Source: Pseudomonas putida W15Oct28 (lineage in GTDB: Bacteria; Pseudomonadota; Gammaproteobacteria; Pseudomonadales; Pseudomonadaceae). Taken from it: a DNA stretch of 64,000 nucleotides. Shown piece after piece: positions 24,523 through 33,457 of the stretch. Where the stretch lies: assembly GCF_000708715.2 (NCBI RefSeq), contig NZ_JENB01000022.1, positions 39,144 through 103,143 of the forward strand. Reading direction: 5' to 3'. Position numbers and translations under genes: made by a program. Under the pieces are notes generated by a model that saw nothing but the letters and a program-made list of their open reading frames with translations, searched no databases and had not been told where the DNA came from. Position 1 is the first letter of the stretch, and the number at the start of each line of letters is the position of its first letter.

Positions 24523-26009
24523 GCGTCAGGCCCCTCTACCCGGTTGCGGCCCTTGGCTTTGGCCCGGTAGAGCGCTTCGTCCGCAGCCCCCAGCACCCTG
24601 CTCAGGTCGTGCTGGGTGCCGGACAGGCCTATGCCGATGCTCACCGTCACCGAGTGGGCGTCATCGGCAAAGGGTGCCAGCGCTTCGACGCTGGTCCGAA
24701 TGCGCTCGGCCAGCAGCCGCGCGCCGGCCAGGTCGGTTTCCGGCAGTACCACCTGAAACTCCTCCCCACCATAACGAGCGGCCAGATCTGCAGGACGGCG
24801 GATGCTCGCCTCGATGGTTTTGGCCACCTCACGCAATGCGTGGTCTCCACCGGCATGGCCGTGGCGTTGGTTGAACGCCTTGAAGTGGTCCACATCTACC
24901 ATCAGCACTGCCAATGGCTTGCGATTGCGTTGCGCACGCGCCCACTCCTGGCGCAGCACCTGATCCAGACGGCGGCGGTTGGCCAGGCCGGTCAGGCTGT
25001 CGGTGGCGGCTAACGTTGCCAGGCCCTGTTCGGCCTCCTGGCGGCGGCGCAGTTCTCGGCCCAGTAGCAGGGTCAGCCAGAGAATGCCCACGCACAGCAC
25101 ACCTGTGGCGACGCTGACCAGAATCGCGGTGCGGCGCCAGGACTGGAACACCTCGTCGGCCGAGTGCACCACCAGCACGATCAGCGGCAACTGCGCGACC
25201 CGGGCGAAGGTGTAGATGCGCGGGTTGCCGTCGCTGCCGGAGCGGGCAGTAAAGTTACCGCTCTGTTCGCTGAGAATGCGCTTGAAGTTGGGCCGCTCGG
25301 CATAGTTGCTACCGATTGGTGGGTCTTGCGGGCGTGAGGGCTGACGGGCGAGCAGTTGCCCGTCGGCATTGAACAGGTTGATGCTGCTGTCGTCGCCGAT
25401 GTCCAGGCGCTTGAACAGCTCACTGAAGTACGACAGGCGCAGTGCGCCTGCTGCCAGCCCGGCAAACTCGCCATCGGGGCCGGAGATGCGCCGGCTGAAG
25501 CTGATACACCAGTCCAGGCCGCCGAGCCTGGCCTTGAACGGCGGGCCCACCAGCAGGCCCAGGTTGGCATCGCGCTGGTGTGCCTTGAAGACCCCGGTAT
25601 CACCGAAGTTGGCCTGGCGCGGCACATTGCTGGTGGAGTCGCCCACCACATTGCCTTGCTTGTCGAGCCATAGCACGTCACCGCGTTTGCGGTCGACGAA
25701 GGCTTCATTGAACAGCAGGCGTTGGCGCAACGGCCCGGGTATTTCCGGCAGCTCCTTGCGCCCGACGGCCCAGATCAGGCCTTGCAGTGACTGGTCGTAG
25801 AGTTCGGCGTTGCGCAGGATGTCGCTTTCGATCAGCTGGACGATGTTGTTGGACGAGCGAATCGCCGATAGCTCGACGCTGTCACGTTCACGCGCCAGCA
25901 GGAAGCTGACGATGGCCACGATGGCGAGCACGGCAAGGCAACTGCCCAGGTTGAGGGTCAGCTCGGGGTGCGACCTGTGAAATGCGAAGCGCGGTAATCG
26001 GGTGGGCAT
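24519..26009 (-). CDS. diguanylate cyclase with periplasmic Cache-type sensor
   Basis: A 496-residue inner-membrane GGDEF protein that should make c-di-GMP. There is a membrane segment at about 20-40 (LGSCLAVLAIVAIVSFLLA), a periplasmic PDC/Cache sensor (about 45-285; GDVLWLDKQGNVV and GLDWCISFSRRISGPDGEFAG), and a second membrane segment at about 295-318. The GGDEF domain (about 335-496) has ATDSLTGLANRRRLD, the signature G414-G-E-E-F418 and an intact inhibitory I-site R405-P-A-D408, so product feedback is expected. No EAL domain follows. The ligand of the sensor is unknown. It is monocistronic. Confidence 0.93.
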   Translation of the reverse strand: MPTRLPRFAFHRSHPELTLNLGSCLAVLAIVAIVSFLLARERDSVELSAIRSSNNIVQLIESDILRNAELYDQSLQGLIWAVGRKELPEIPGPLRQRLLFNEAFVDRKRGDVLWLDKQGNVVGDSTSNVPRQANFGDTGVFKAHQRDANLGLLVGPPFKARLGGLDWCISFSRRISGPDGEFAGLAAGALRLSYFSELFKRLDIGDDSSINLFNADGQLLARQPSRPQDPPIGSNYAERPNFKRILSEQSGNFTARSGSDGNPRIYTFARVAQLPLIVLVVHSADEVFQSWRRTAILVSVATGVLCVGILWLTLLLGRELRRRQEAEQGLATLAATDSLTGLANRRRLDQVLRQEWARAQRNRKPLAVLMVDVDHFKAFNQRHGHAGGDHALREVAKTIEASIRRPADLAARYGGEEFQVVLPETDLAGARLLAERIRTSVEALAPFADDAHSVTVSIGIGLSGTQHDLSRVLGAADEALYRAKAKGRNRVEGPDA

Positions 26010-26127
26010 GCTCGCTACTGCGTGGGCAGGGCCATTCGCGGCGGCGATATTCTAGGGAAGCGGAGATTGTCGGACAAGATTTGTCCGACGGAATCACGTG
26101 GCGCTGTATTTTGAATTTACGCCAGAC

Positions 26128-26219
26128 CCTGTGGGAGCGGGCATGCCCGCGAAGCAAGCGCCGCGGTGCATGGCACCGGCTCCGCCGGTGTTCGCGGGCC
26201 CGCCCGCTCCCACAGGTTA
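26128..26219. repeat. REP pair, type 2
   Basis: Inverted copies: GTGGGAGCGGGCATGCCCGCGAAG on the left in two halves around 26130-26153, and GTTCGCGGGCCCGCCC then GCTCCCACAGG on the right, with a short inner hairpin GGCACCGGCTCCGCCGGTG. It lies in the gap between the OprD-type porin end and the upstream region of the diguanylate cyclase gene. Confidence 0.88.
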
Positions 26220-26242
26220 CGCGTCTGGCTTGCGATCCTGGA

Positions 26243-27577
26243 TCAGAACACGTTCAGCGGGTAATCCACGATCACGCGCACTTCGTCGTTGTCGCTGTTG
26301 CTGTCGATCGACGCATAACCCTGGCTGCCACGGTGGGTGGCGTAGCGCACCAGTACCGACAGGTCCTTCAGGTCACCCTCCTGGAACACGTACTTCACGT
26401 CCAGGTCACGTTCCCAGTGCATGGCGTTCTTGCCATCTTCACGGTAGTAGTCGTAGTGGCTGGTGTCCTGGGTGGCTTTGGTCAGGTCGGCTTCACCGCG
26501 CGAGTACGACAGCGAGGTGGTCAGGCCAGGCAGGCCGACACCGGCGAAGTCATAGTCGTACTGCAGCTTCCACGAGCGCTCGTTTGGCGCGTTGAAGTCC
26601 GAGTACATGCGCGAGTTGTCCAGGTACACGCTGTCGCCCAGGTTGATGTAGTCGAATGGCGTGTTGCCATTGACCCGCTGGTAGGCGGCGGTGACGCTGT
26701 GGAAGCCTGCGTTGACGGTGAAGTGCACGCTGTAGGTGTTGTTGTCGATCTTGCCCAGCAGGGCCTGGCCGGTGTCCTGGGTGTGGTAGAAGTGCACGCC
26801 CGGGTTCAGGCTGACCAGGTCGTTGACCACGTAGGTGTAGTCGAAGTCAGCGTAGTACTGGTTCCAGATGTCCTTGAGCTCGGCGGCGTAAAGGTTGGTG
26901 GTGATGTTCTCGGTACCGCTCCACGACGCGCCGGCCCAGTTCAGGTGCTTGCTCTTGTCGTGCTCGTCCAGCGACCCGTAATAGGTGTCGATACGACGGT
27001 GGCCGCTCTGGTTGTACGGGTGGGTGAAGCTCACCTGGCCGCCTTCGAGCAGCAGGCCGTCGATGCTGGTGTTGGTCAGGCTCACACCACGGAAGGTCTG
27101 CGGCAGCATGCGGGTTTCGCCGCCAGCGATTACCGGGTTGGTGAGGAACAGGTCACCGGCTTTCAGTTCGGTGTCGAACGCCTTGAGCTTGATCGCCGCA
27201 CCGGCAGTGGAGAACGAATGCGGGGCAGCGCCCAGCTCGCCGTCGTCCTTGATGTGCTCGGGCAGGATGCTGGTGCCGGCATGGCCGCCACCGCCGTCCA
27301 GCTTCAGGCCCAGCATGGCATGGGCATCCAGGCCAAAACCGATCACGCCTGGAGTGTAGCCCGACTCGAAGCGCGCAACCGCGCCCTGGCCCCACTCGCG
27401 GGTGTCACGCACGCCAGCGTTGTGGTTGTCGCGGTTGAAGTAGGCGTTACGCAAATGCAGGTTGAACGACGAGCCTTCGATGAAGCCATCAGCCTTGTCT
27501 TCATCTGCCTGGGCGGCGAAAGGGATCGTTGCAGTCAACGCAATGAACAGCGGGGTAAAACGGAACGCGGAAGGCAC
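26243..27577 (-). CDS. OprD-family outer-membrane porin
   Basis: A 444-residue porin. The start is a GTG at 27577 with AAAGGAG nine bases upstream. A signal peptide is visible (MPSAFRFTPLFIALTATIPF, cleavage after AAQA). The mature N-terminus EDKADGFIEGSSFNLHLRNAYFNRD is the OprD family hallmark, and the protein ends in the beta-barrel signature with terminal Phe (VIVDYPLNVF). OprD proteins are 18-strand specific channels for basic amino acids, carboxylates or other small nutrients. The substrate cannot be told; there is no linked transporter or catabolic operon. It is monocistronic. Confidence 0.93.
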   Translation of the reverse strand: MPSAFRFTPLFIALTATIPFAAQADEDKADGFIEGSSFNLHLRNAYFNRDNHNAGVRDTREWGQGAVARFESGYTPGVIGFGLDAHAMLGLKLDGGGGHAGTSILPEHIKDDGELGAAPHSFSTAGAAIKLKAFDTELKAGDLFLTNPVIAGGETRMLPQTFRGVSLTNTSIDGLLLEGGQVSFTHPYNQSGHRRIDTYYGSLDEHDKSKHLNWAGASWSGTENITTNLYAAELKDIWNQYYADFDYTYVVNDLVSLNPGVHFYHTQDTGQALLGKIDNNTYSVHFTVNAGFHSVTAAYQRVNGNTPFDYINLGDSVYLDNSRMYSDFNAPNERSWKLQYDYDFAGVGLPGLTTSLSYSRGEADLTKATQDTSHYDYYREDGKNAMHWERDLDVKYVFQEGDLKDLSVLVRYATHRGSQGYASIDSNSDNDEVRVIVDYPLNVF

Positions 27578-27683
27578 CGGTACTAGCTCCTTTGGTCTGA
27601 CGGTGGGGCAGTTTTTATTTTTGAATGTGCGTCTTTTTTATAGGTAGACGTTACAGCGTGGCTGAGAGTTAAAGCACATAAAA

Positions 27684-27708
27684 AAAGCCGCTGATCGGCA
27701 GCGGCTTT
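27684..27708 (-). terminator. intrinsic terminator of the small exported protein gene
   Basis: The stem AAAGCCGCTG / CAGCGGCTTT closes a five-base loop. On the minus strand it is followed by a run of six or more T residues, so it ends the gene at 27783-28007. Confidence 0.9.
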
Positions 27709-27782
27709 AAAAGGCTAACATATCGGCACCGGTGGTGCCCATTGCGTAGCCAAGGGAAATCGGGAGCAGCAACAGCGCTTGA

Positions 27783-28007
27783 TCAGCTGTCGGCGTTGGC
27801 ATCGACCGAAACTTTGGAAGCTGTCTGTTTTGCGTCTTTGGCGGCGTCAGCCTTGTTTGCAGCTACCGCGTCGCGGGCGTCTTGATGGACGGCGGCGAAC
27901 TCTGCATTACGGGTGACGAAAGCGCTGGATTCTTCGGCCATGGCCAGGGGCGACAACAACAGGGAAGACAGAACGAAGACGCTGGCAATACCCATACTGT
28001 TGGACAT
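27783..28007 (-). CDS. small exported protein (74 aa)
   Basis: I do not recognise a named family. The start at 28007 has AGAAGG upstream. The first 24 residues (MSNSMGIASVFVLSSLLLSP, then LAMA) are a Sec signal peptide with an AMA cleavage site. The mature part is about 50 residues, hydrophilic, with many Ala, Asp and Lys (DARDAVAANKADAAKDAKQT), probably helical, without Cys. It has its own terminator. Small Ala/Lys-rich periplasmic proteins of this type are common in Pseudomonas and usually uncharacterised. Confidence 0.75.
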   Translation of the reverse strand: MSNSMGIASVFVLSSLLLSPLAMAEESSAFVTRNAEFAAVHQDARDAVAANKADAAKDAKQTASKVSVDANADS

Positions 28008-28186
28008 TTGAAACTACCTTCTTGCGGGGCAAGTGCTAATGAGGACAGGGGTAAAGTTAGTCCTTTCAGTACACTTGAAACAGAGCGAAGTGCGATAAGC
28101 ACTGTTGCGCAAAAGGTAACGATCCACGAGAAAGCAATAGTACTTTCGCCGCAAACCCTTGTTCTAGAGAGCTTGCGCAGCCCTGT

Positions 28187-28303
28187 GTGGGAGCGGCCTT
28201 GTGTCGCGAAAGGGCTGCAGAGCAGCCCCGGCAATTGGTGCTATGTCACAGAACTTGGGGCCGCTTCGCGACCCTTTCGCGACACAAGGCCGCTCCCACA
28301 AGG
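28187..28303. repeat. REP pair, type 1
   Basis: Two inverted type 1 copies: GTGGGAGCGGCCTTGTGTCGCGA on the left and GCGACACAAGGCCGCTCCCAC on the right, between the small exported protein gene and the end of the sensor kinase gene. The rest of the gap (28008-28186) shows no gene. Confidence 0.88.
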
Positions 28304-28317
28304 ACCGCGTTCGCCTG

Positions 28318-29706
28318 TCAGGCGTGAATCGGCAGCCGGATACCGAAGGTATTGGCCCCTGCTGCACTGCGCACAAACACCTCCCCGCCATGCATCAGTG
28401 CAATCGCCTTGACGATGGCCAGCCCCAACCCATGGTTGCCGCCACCGCTGTTGCTGCGCGCCGCATCCACGCGGTAGAAGCGTTCGAACAGCAACGGCAG
28501 GTGTTCATTGTCAATCGCCGGCCCCGGGTTGCTCACCGCGATGCTGACCTGCTCCGGCCCGGCAGCGATCTGCACCTGGATCACCTGATGCGGCGCGGTG
28601 TGCTGCACGGCGTTGTTCAGCAGGTTGATCAGCGCCCGGCGCAACTCGGCCTTTTCGATGGGCGCCTGGGCGTCGCCGGTCACGCTCACGCTGACCTGGG
28701 CGTCTTCGAGGATGTAGTCCAGGTAATCGAGGGTGGTCGCCACTTCTTCGGCCAGCGAGGCCTGGGTCAGGGCGGTGGCCTTGCTGCCTTGGTCGGCGCT
28801 GGCCAAAAACAGCATGTCGTTGATGATGCTGCGCAGGCGCTCCAGCTCTTCCAGGTTCGATTGCAGCACTTCGAAGTAGTGCTCGGCGCTGCGGCCACGG
28901 GTCAGGGCTACCTGGGTCTGGCCGATCAGGTTGGTCAGCGGCGAGCGCAGTTCGTGGGCGACGTCGGCGTTGAAGGCTTCCAGCCGCGAGTAGGCCTGGC
29001 TGACCCGGTCGAGCGCGGCGTTGAAGGCGCCCGCGAACTGTGCAAGCTCCGGGGCCAGGGCGTGGGTTTGCAACCGCCCGTCCAGGCGTGGCGGGGCCAG
29101 GGCCTGGGCCTCGTTGGACAACGCCAGCAGCGGGCGCAGGCCAATGCGCGCCACCCAGTAGCCCAGCACTGAAGCCAGCAGCACACCCAGCACCGCCAGC
29201 CCGACAATCGCCACCAGCAGGCTGTGCTGGGCCTGCCAGAAGGTTTCGGTGTCGATGCCGATCAGAAAGCGCATCGCCGGGCGCTCGCCCAGCGCCGGCA
29301 GCTCGCTCACCAGCACCTTGTACGGGTAGGGCCGGTCGGGCAGGTGCAGGTCGCGCATACCCTGCGGGCCTTCGGCGAAGGCACGTACCAGCTCGCTCGG
29401 GTGGCCGTATTCGTAGGCCGGGTTGCTGCTGACTACCCAGAAGCGGATGCGCTTGTCTTCTTCGCTGAGCAGGTTGAGCTTGTTGTTGATCTTGCTCCAA
29501 TGTTCCTGCGTGCCAAAGCGGTTGAGGGTGGATTCGAGCACACTGAAGCGCGCATCCAGCTCCGCTTGCGGCAGCAGGTCCAGGCTGCGGTCGACCTGGC
29601 GGTACAGTGCCGAGCCGATCAGCAGGAACACGCCCAGCGCCACCAGAATGAACAGCGCCGACAGGCGCAGCGCGATGGAGTTAACCCGCACGGTTTTCCA
29701 GGACAT
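28318..29706 (-). CDS. heavy-metal-type sensor histidine kinase
   Basis: A 462-residue membrane histidine kinase. The N-terminal membrane segment (residues about 12-30; LSALFILVALGVFLLIGSAL) and a second one (about 160-185; LLVAIVGLAVLGVLLASVLGYWVA) enclose a periplasmic sensor domain. Then come HAMP, the dimerisation box with phospho-His in NADVAHELRSPLTNLIGQ and an ATPase domain with N (LINLLNNAVQHT), G1 and G2 (NHGLGLAIVKAIA) boxes. It belongs to the CusS/CopS/IrlS-like group by layout. The start at 29706 overlaps the response regulator gene by 26 bases; a GTG at 29691 is an alternative. It is the last gene of the RND operon. Confidence 0.9.
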   Translation of the reverse strand: MSWKTVRVNSIALRLSALFILVALGVFLLIGSALYRQVDRSLDLLPQAELDARFSVLESTLNRFGTQEHWSKINNKLNLLSEEDKRIRFWVVSSNPAYEYGHPSELVRAFAEGPQGMRDLHLPDRPYPYKVLVSELPALGERPAMRFLIGIDTETFWQAQHSLLVAIVGLAVLGVLLASVLGYWVARIGLRPLLALSNEAQALAPPRLDGRLQTHALAPELAQFAGAFNAALDRVSQAYSRLEAFNADVAHELRSPLTNLIGQTQVALTRGRSAEHYFEVLQSNLEELERLRSIINDMLFLASADQGSKATALTQASLAEEVATTLDYLDYILEDAQVSVSVTGDAQAPIEKAELRRALINLLNNAVQHTAPHQVIQVQIAAGPEQVSIAVSNPGPAIDNEHLPLLFERFYRVDAARSNSGGGNHGLGLAIVKAIALMHGGEVFVRSAAGANTFGIRLPIHA

Positions 29707-30355
29707 AGCCCATGCCTCGGATGGTGTGCAGCAGCTTGTTGTCGAAGGGCCCGTCGAGCTTGGCGCGCAGGCGTTTGATCGCCACTTCCACGACGTTGGC
29801 GTCGCTGTCGAAGTTGATGTCCCAGACCAGCTCGGCAATCGCCGTCTTCGACAGGATTTCGCCCTGCCGGCGGGCCAGCACACTGAGCAGCGAGAACTCC
29901 TTGGCGGTCAGGTCCAGGCGTTGGCCGGCCCGCGTGGCCTTGCGCGCCATCAGGTCGATCCACAGGTCTGCCACCTGCACCTGCAACGGTTCATGGCTGC
30001 TGCTGCGTCGGGTCAGGGCTTGCAGCCGGGCGACCAGTTCAAGAAACGAAAACGGCTTGCCCAAGTAGTCGTCGGCGCCTTCACGCAGGCCATGGATGCG
30101 GTCTTCGACCCGCTCGCGGGCGGTCAGCATGATCACCGGCGTCTGCTTGCGCGCGCGCAGGGCGCGCAGCACGCCATAGCCGTCGAGGCCGGGCAGCATC
30201 ACATCCAGCACGATCACCGCGTAGTCGCCCTCCAGGGCCAGGTGCAGGCCATCGATGCCGTCCCGGGCCAGGTCCACGGTAAAGCCCTGTTCGCTCAGGC
30301 CGCGATGCAGGTAGTCGGCGGTTTTTTCTTCGTCTTCGATGATCAGCACACGCAT
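29681..30355 (-). CDS. OmpR-family response regulator
   Basis: A 224-residue two-component regulator. The receiver domain (1-115) has the acidic pair at E7/D8, phospho-Asp51 in VIVLDVMLPGLDG, Thr78 and Lys100 (GKPF). The C-terminal winged helix (about 125-224) shows LDLTAKEFSLLSVLARRQGE and IKRLRAKLDGPFDNKLLHTI. It matches the IrlR/CopR/CusR type that controls metal or drug efflux genes. It lies ten bases from the end of the RND pump gene and upstream of its sensor kinase, so it most likely regulates this same operon. Confidence 0.93.
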   Translation of the reverse strand: MRVLIIEDEEKTADYLHRGLSEQGFTVDLARDGIDGLHLALEGDYAVIVLDVMLPGLDGYGVLRALRARKQTPVIMLTARERVEDRIHGLREGADDYLGKPFSFLELVARLQALTRRSSSHEPLQVQVADLWIDLMARKATRAGQRLDLTAKEFSLLSVLARRQGEILSKTAIAELVWDINFDSDANVVEVAIKRLRAKLDGPFDNKLLHTIRGMGYVLENRAG

Positions 30356-30364
30356 GGTCTTGTC

Positions 30365-33300
30365 CTAGCTGGCACTTGGCGCTGCCGCATGGGCAGCCTT
30401 GCGGCGGTGGAACAGGCGCTCCAGGGCCAAGTATATGACCGGGGTGGTGAACAGCGTCAGGGCCTGGCTCACCAGCAGGCCGCCAACCACCGCAATGCCC
30501 AATGGCTGGCGCAGCTCGGCGCCGGTGCCAAAGCCGAACATCAGCGGCACCGCGCCCAGCAAGGCCGCCAAGGTAGTCATGATGATCGGCCGGAAGCGCG
30601 TCAGGCACGCCTGGTGAATCGCCTGTTCCGGTGTCAGGCCATGATGGCGCTGGGCTTCAAGGGCGAAGTCGATCAGCAGGATGCCGTTTTTCTTGACGAT
30701 ACCGATCAGCAGCACCACGCCGATCAGCCCCATGATGCTGAAGTCCTGGCCCATGGCCCACAGCAGTATCAGCGCGCCCAGGCCGGCCGAGGGCAGGGTG
30801 GAGATGATTGTCAGCGGGTGGACGAAGCTTTCGTACAGCACACCCAGGATGATGTACACCGCCACCAGCGCCGCCAGAATCAGCCACGGCTGGCTCGACA
30901 GCGAGCTCTGGAAGGCCTGGGCCGCGCCCTGGAAGTTGCCGCTGATGGAGTCGGGCATGCCCAGCTCGCGCTGGGTACGATCAAGGATGCTCACCGCATC
31001 ACCCAGGGCCACGCCGGGGGCCAGGTTGAACGACAGGTTGGCCGCCGGGAACAGGCCATCATGGCTGATCGACAGCGGACCGGTGCTGGGCGGCGCCACG
31101 TGGGCCACGGCCGACAACGGCACCATTTCGTTGGTCAGTGGCGAGCGCAGGTAGAAGTAGTTCAGGCTCTCGGCCTTGCCACGCTGGCGCGCATCCAGCT
31201 CAAGGATCACCTTGTACTGGTTGGTCTCGGTCTGGAATTCGCTGATCTGCCGTTGGCCGAAGGCGTCGTACAGTGCTTGGTCGACGTCGGTGGTGGTCAG
31301 GCCGAAACGCGCTGCGGCCTGGCGGTCGATTTCGATGCGGGTGACGCTGGCGCCCAATTGCAGGTCGTTGGACAGGTCGCGCAACGCCGGGTTTTCCCGC
31401 AGGCGGTCGGTCAGGCGCTGGGTCCACAGGTTCAACGCCTCGCCGTCGTTGCTCTTGAGCACGTACTGGTACTGGGTACGCGAAGGCCCGGAGCTTAAGT
31501 TGATGTCCTGGCCGGCGCGCATGTACAGGACGATACCCGGCACCTGGGCAAGTTTGGGCCGCAGCCGGTCGATCAGCTCGCTGGCCGACACGTCGCGCTC
31601 ACCACGTGGCTTGAGGGCGATCCAGAAGCGGCCGTTGGCGATGGTCTGGTTGCTGCCGGTAACGCCCACCGAATGGGAGAACGCGCGCACGGCAGGGTCT
31701 GCCTCGATGATCCTGGCCAGCGCCTGGTGCTTCTCGATCATCGACGGGTACGAAACATCCGCTGCGGCTTCGCTGGTGCCAAGGATCAAGCCGGTGTCCT
31801 GCAGCGGGAAGAAACCTTTAGGGATAGCCACGTAACCTGCCACCGCCAGTGCCAGGGTCACTCCAAACACACCAAGCGTCAGGCGCTGGTGGGCGAGGGC
31901 GTGGTTCAAGCCCTTTTCGTACCACTTGACCAGGCGCTCGCCAAAGCCGCCCTTGTGGTCGCCCGGCGGTCGGCGCATGAACAGCGCGCACAGGGTGGGC
32001 GCCAGGGTCAGCGAGACCACCACCGAAATCAGGATGGTGGCGGTGGCGGTGAGGGCAAACTCCTTGAACAGCCGACCGACCACGCCCCCCATGAACAGCA
32101 GCGGAATGAAGGCGGCAATCAAGGAGATACTGATCGACACCACGGTGAAGCCGATTTCTCCGGCGCCCTTCAGCGCCGCCGTGCGGCTGTCGTCGCCGGC
32201 CTCCAGGTGGCGGTGGATGTTCTCGACCACCACGATGGCATCATCCACCACGAAGCCCACCGAGATGACGATGGCCACCAGGGTAAGGTTGTTCAGGCTG
32301 AATCCCAGCACGTACATCAGTGCGCACGTGGCGATCAGCGACACGCCGAGCACGCTGGACACCACCAAGGTCGCCGACCATTGCCGCAGGAACAGCGCCA
32401 TGACCCCGATCACCAAGGCCACGGCGATCATCAGGGTCAGCTCTACTTCATGCAGCGAAGCGCGAATGGTCTGGGTGCGGTCCTGCAGCACCGACACCTC
32501 GACCGAGGCCGGGAGCATCTCTTGCAGCTTCGGCAGGGCAGCAAGCACCCGGTCCACGGTATCGACAATGTTGGCGCCGGGCTGGCGGAAGATCACCAGG
32601 TTCAGCCCCTGTTGGTCGCCGGACCAGGACTTGACGTAGGCGTTTTCGGCGCCGTTGATCACCTTGGCCACGTCCTTGAGGTGCACGGGGGCGCCGTCGC
32701 GGTACGAGACAATCAGTTGCGCGTAATCCTCGGGGTGGAACAGCTGGTCGTTGGCGGCGATGGTCGACACGCTGTGCTCGCCGTACAGCGCGCCCTTGGC
32801 CAGGTTCAGGCTGGTCTGCTGGATGGCCAGGCGCAGGTCGGCCAGGGTCAGGCCGATGGCGGCTAGCTTCTCCGGTTGCGCCTGCACGCGAATCGCCGGG
32901 CGCAGTTGCCCGGTGATGTTGATCAGGCCGACCCCGTCGATCTGGCTCAGCTGGCGGGCCAGGAGGGTTTCGGCGTAGTCGCTCAGGTCATTGCCTGGCA
33001 TTTGCTTGGAGCTGACCGTCAGTAATAGCACCGGGCTGTCGGCCGGGTTGACCTTGCGCCAGGTTGGCGGGTTGGGCAGGTCTTGCGGCAGGCGCGCAGT
33101 GGCAGTGTTGATCGCCGCCTGTACTTCCTGGGCGGCAGTGTCGATGTTCTTGTCCAGGGTGAATTGCAAGATCAGGGTGGTCGAGCCCAGCGCACTGCTA
33201 CTGGTCATCTGGGTCATGCCGGAGATGGCACTGAACTGCACCTCCAGGGGCGTCGCCACTGACGAGGCCATGGTTTCCGGGCTGGCGCCGGGTAGCTGGG

Positions 33301-33457
33301 CAGTGACCTGGATGGTCGGGAAGTCCGCCTCAGGCAGTGGCGCCACTGGTAGGCGCGGGAAGGCGATGGCCCCCAGCAGCACCAGGGCGAAGGTCAGCAG
33401 CAGGGTGGCGATGGGGTGGTCGATGCACCAGGCGGAAACGCCGTTGCGCGTGTTCAT
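30365..33457 (-). CDS. RND efflux pump permease (HAE1/MdtBC type)
   Basis: A 1,030-residue inner-membrane proton-driven pump. MNTRNGVSAWCIDHPIATLLLTFALV is the N-terminal membrane helix, followed by the periplasmic porter domain, a cluster of membrane helices with the proton-relay Asp pair (VGFVVDDAIVVVENIHRHLE), a second porter domain and the C-terminal helix cluster (IGVVLLIGIVKKNGILLIDFAL). It resembles MdtB/MdtC more than AcrB. MdtB and MdtC usually occur together as two genes; here there is only one pump, so a homotrimer is expected. Its start overlaps the adaptor gene stop by four bases. No outer-membrane channel gene is in this operon. Confidence 0.95.
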   Translation of the reverse strand: MNTRNGVSAWCIDHPIATLLLTFALVLLGAIAFPRLPVAPLPEADFPTIQVTAQLPGASPETMASSVATPLEVQFSAISGMTQMTSSSALGSTTLILQFTLDKNIDTAAQEVQAAINTATARLPQDLPNPPTWRKVNPADSPVLLLTVSSKQMPGNDLSDYAETLLARQLSQIDGVGLINITGQLRPAIRVQAQPEKLAAIGLTLADLRLAIQQTSLNLAKGALYGEHSVSTIAANDQLFHPEDYAQLIVSYRDGAPVHLKDVAKVINGAENAYVKSWSGDQQGLNLVIFRQPGANIVDTVDRVLAALPKLQEMLPASVEVSVLQDRTQTIRASLHEVELTLMIAVALVIGVMALFLRQWSATLVVSSVLGVSLIATCALMYVLGFSLNNLTLVAIVISVGFVVDDAIVVVENIHRHLEAGDDSRTAALKGAGEIGFTVVSISISLIAAFIPLLFMGGVVGRLFKEFALTATATILISVVVSLTLAPTLCALFMRRPPGDHKGGFGERLVKWYEKGLNHALAHQRLTLGVFGVTLALAVAGYVAIPKGFFPLQDTGLILGTSEAAADVSYPSMIEKHQALARIIEADPAVRAFSHSVGVTGSNQTIANGRFWIALKPRGERDVSASELIDRLRPKLAQVPGIVLYMRAGQDINLSSGPSRTQYQYVLKSNDGEALNLWTQRLTDRLRENPALRDLSNDLQLGASVTRIEIDRQAAARFGLTTTDVDQALYDAFGQRQISEFQTETNQYKVILELDARQRGKAESLNYFYLRSPLTNEMVPLSAVAHVAPPSTGPLSISHDGLFPAANLSFNLAPGVALGDAVSILDRTQRELGMPDSISGNFQGAAQAFQSSLSSQPWLILAALVAVYIILGVLYESFVHPLTIISTLPSAGLGALILLWAMGQDFSIMGLIGVVLLIGIVKKNGILLIDFALEAQRHHGLTPEQAIHQACLTRFRPIIMTTLAALLGAVPLMFGFGTGAELRQPLGIAVVGGLLVSQALTLFTTPVIYLALERLFHRRKAAHAAAPSAS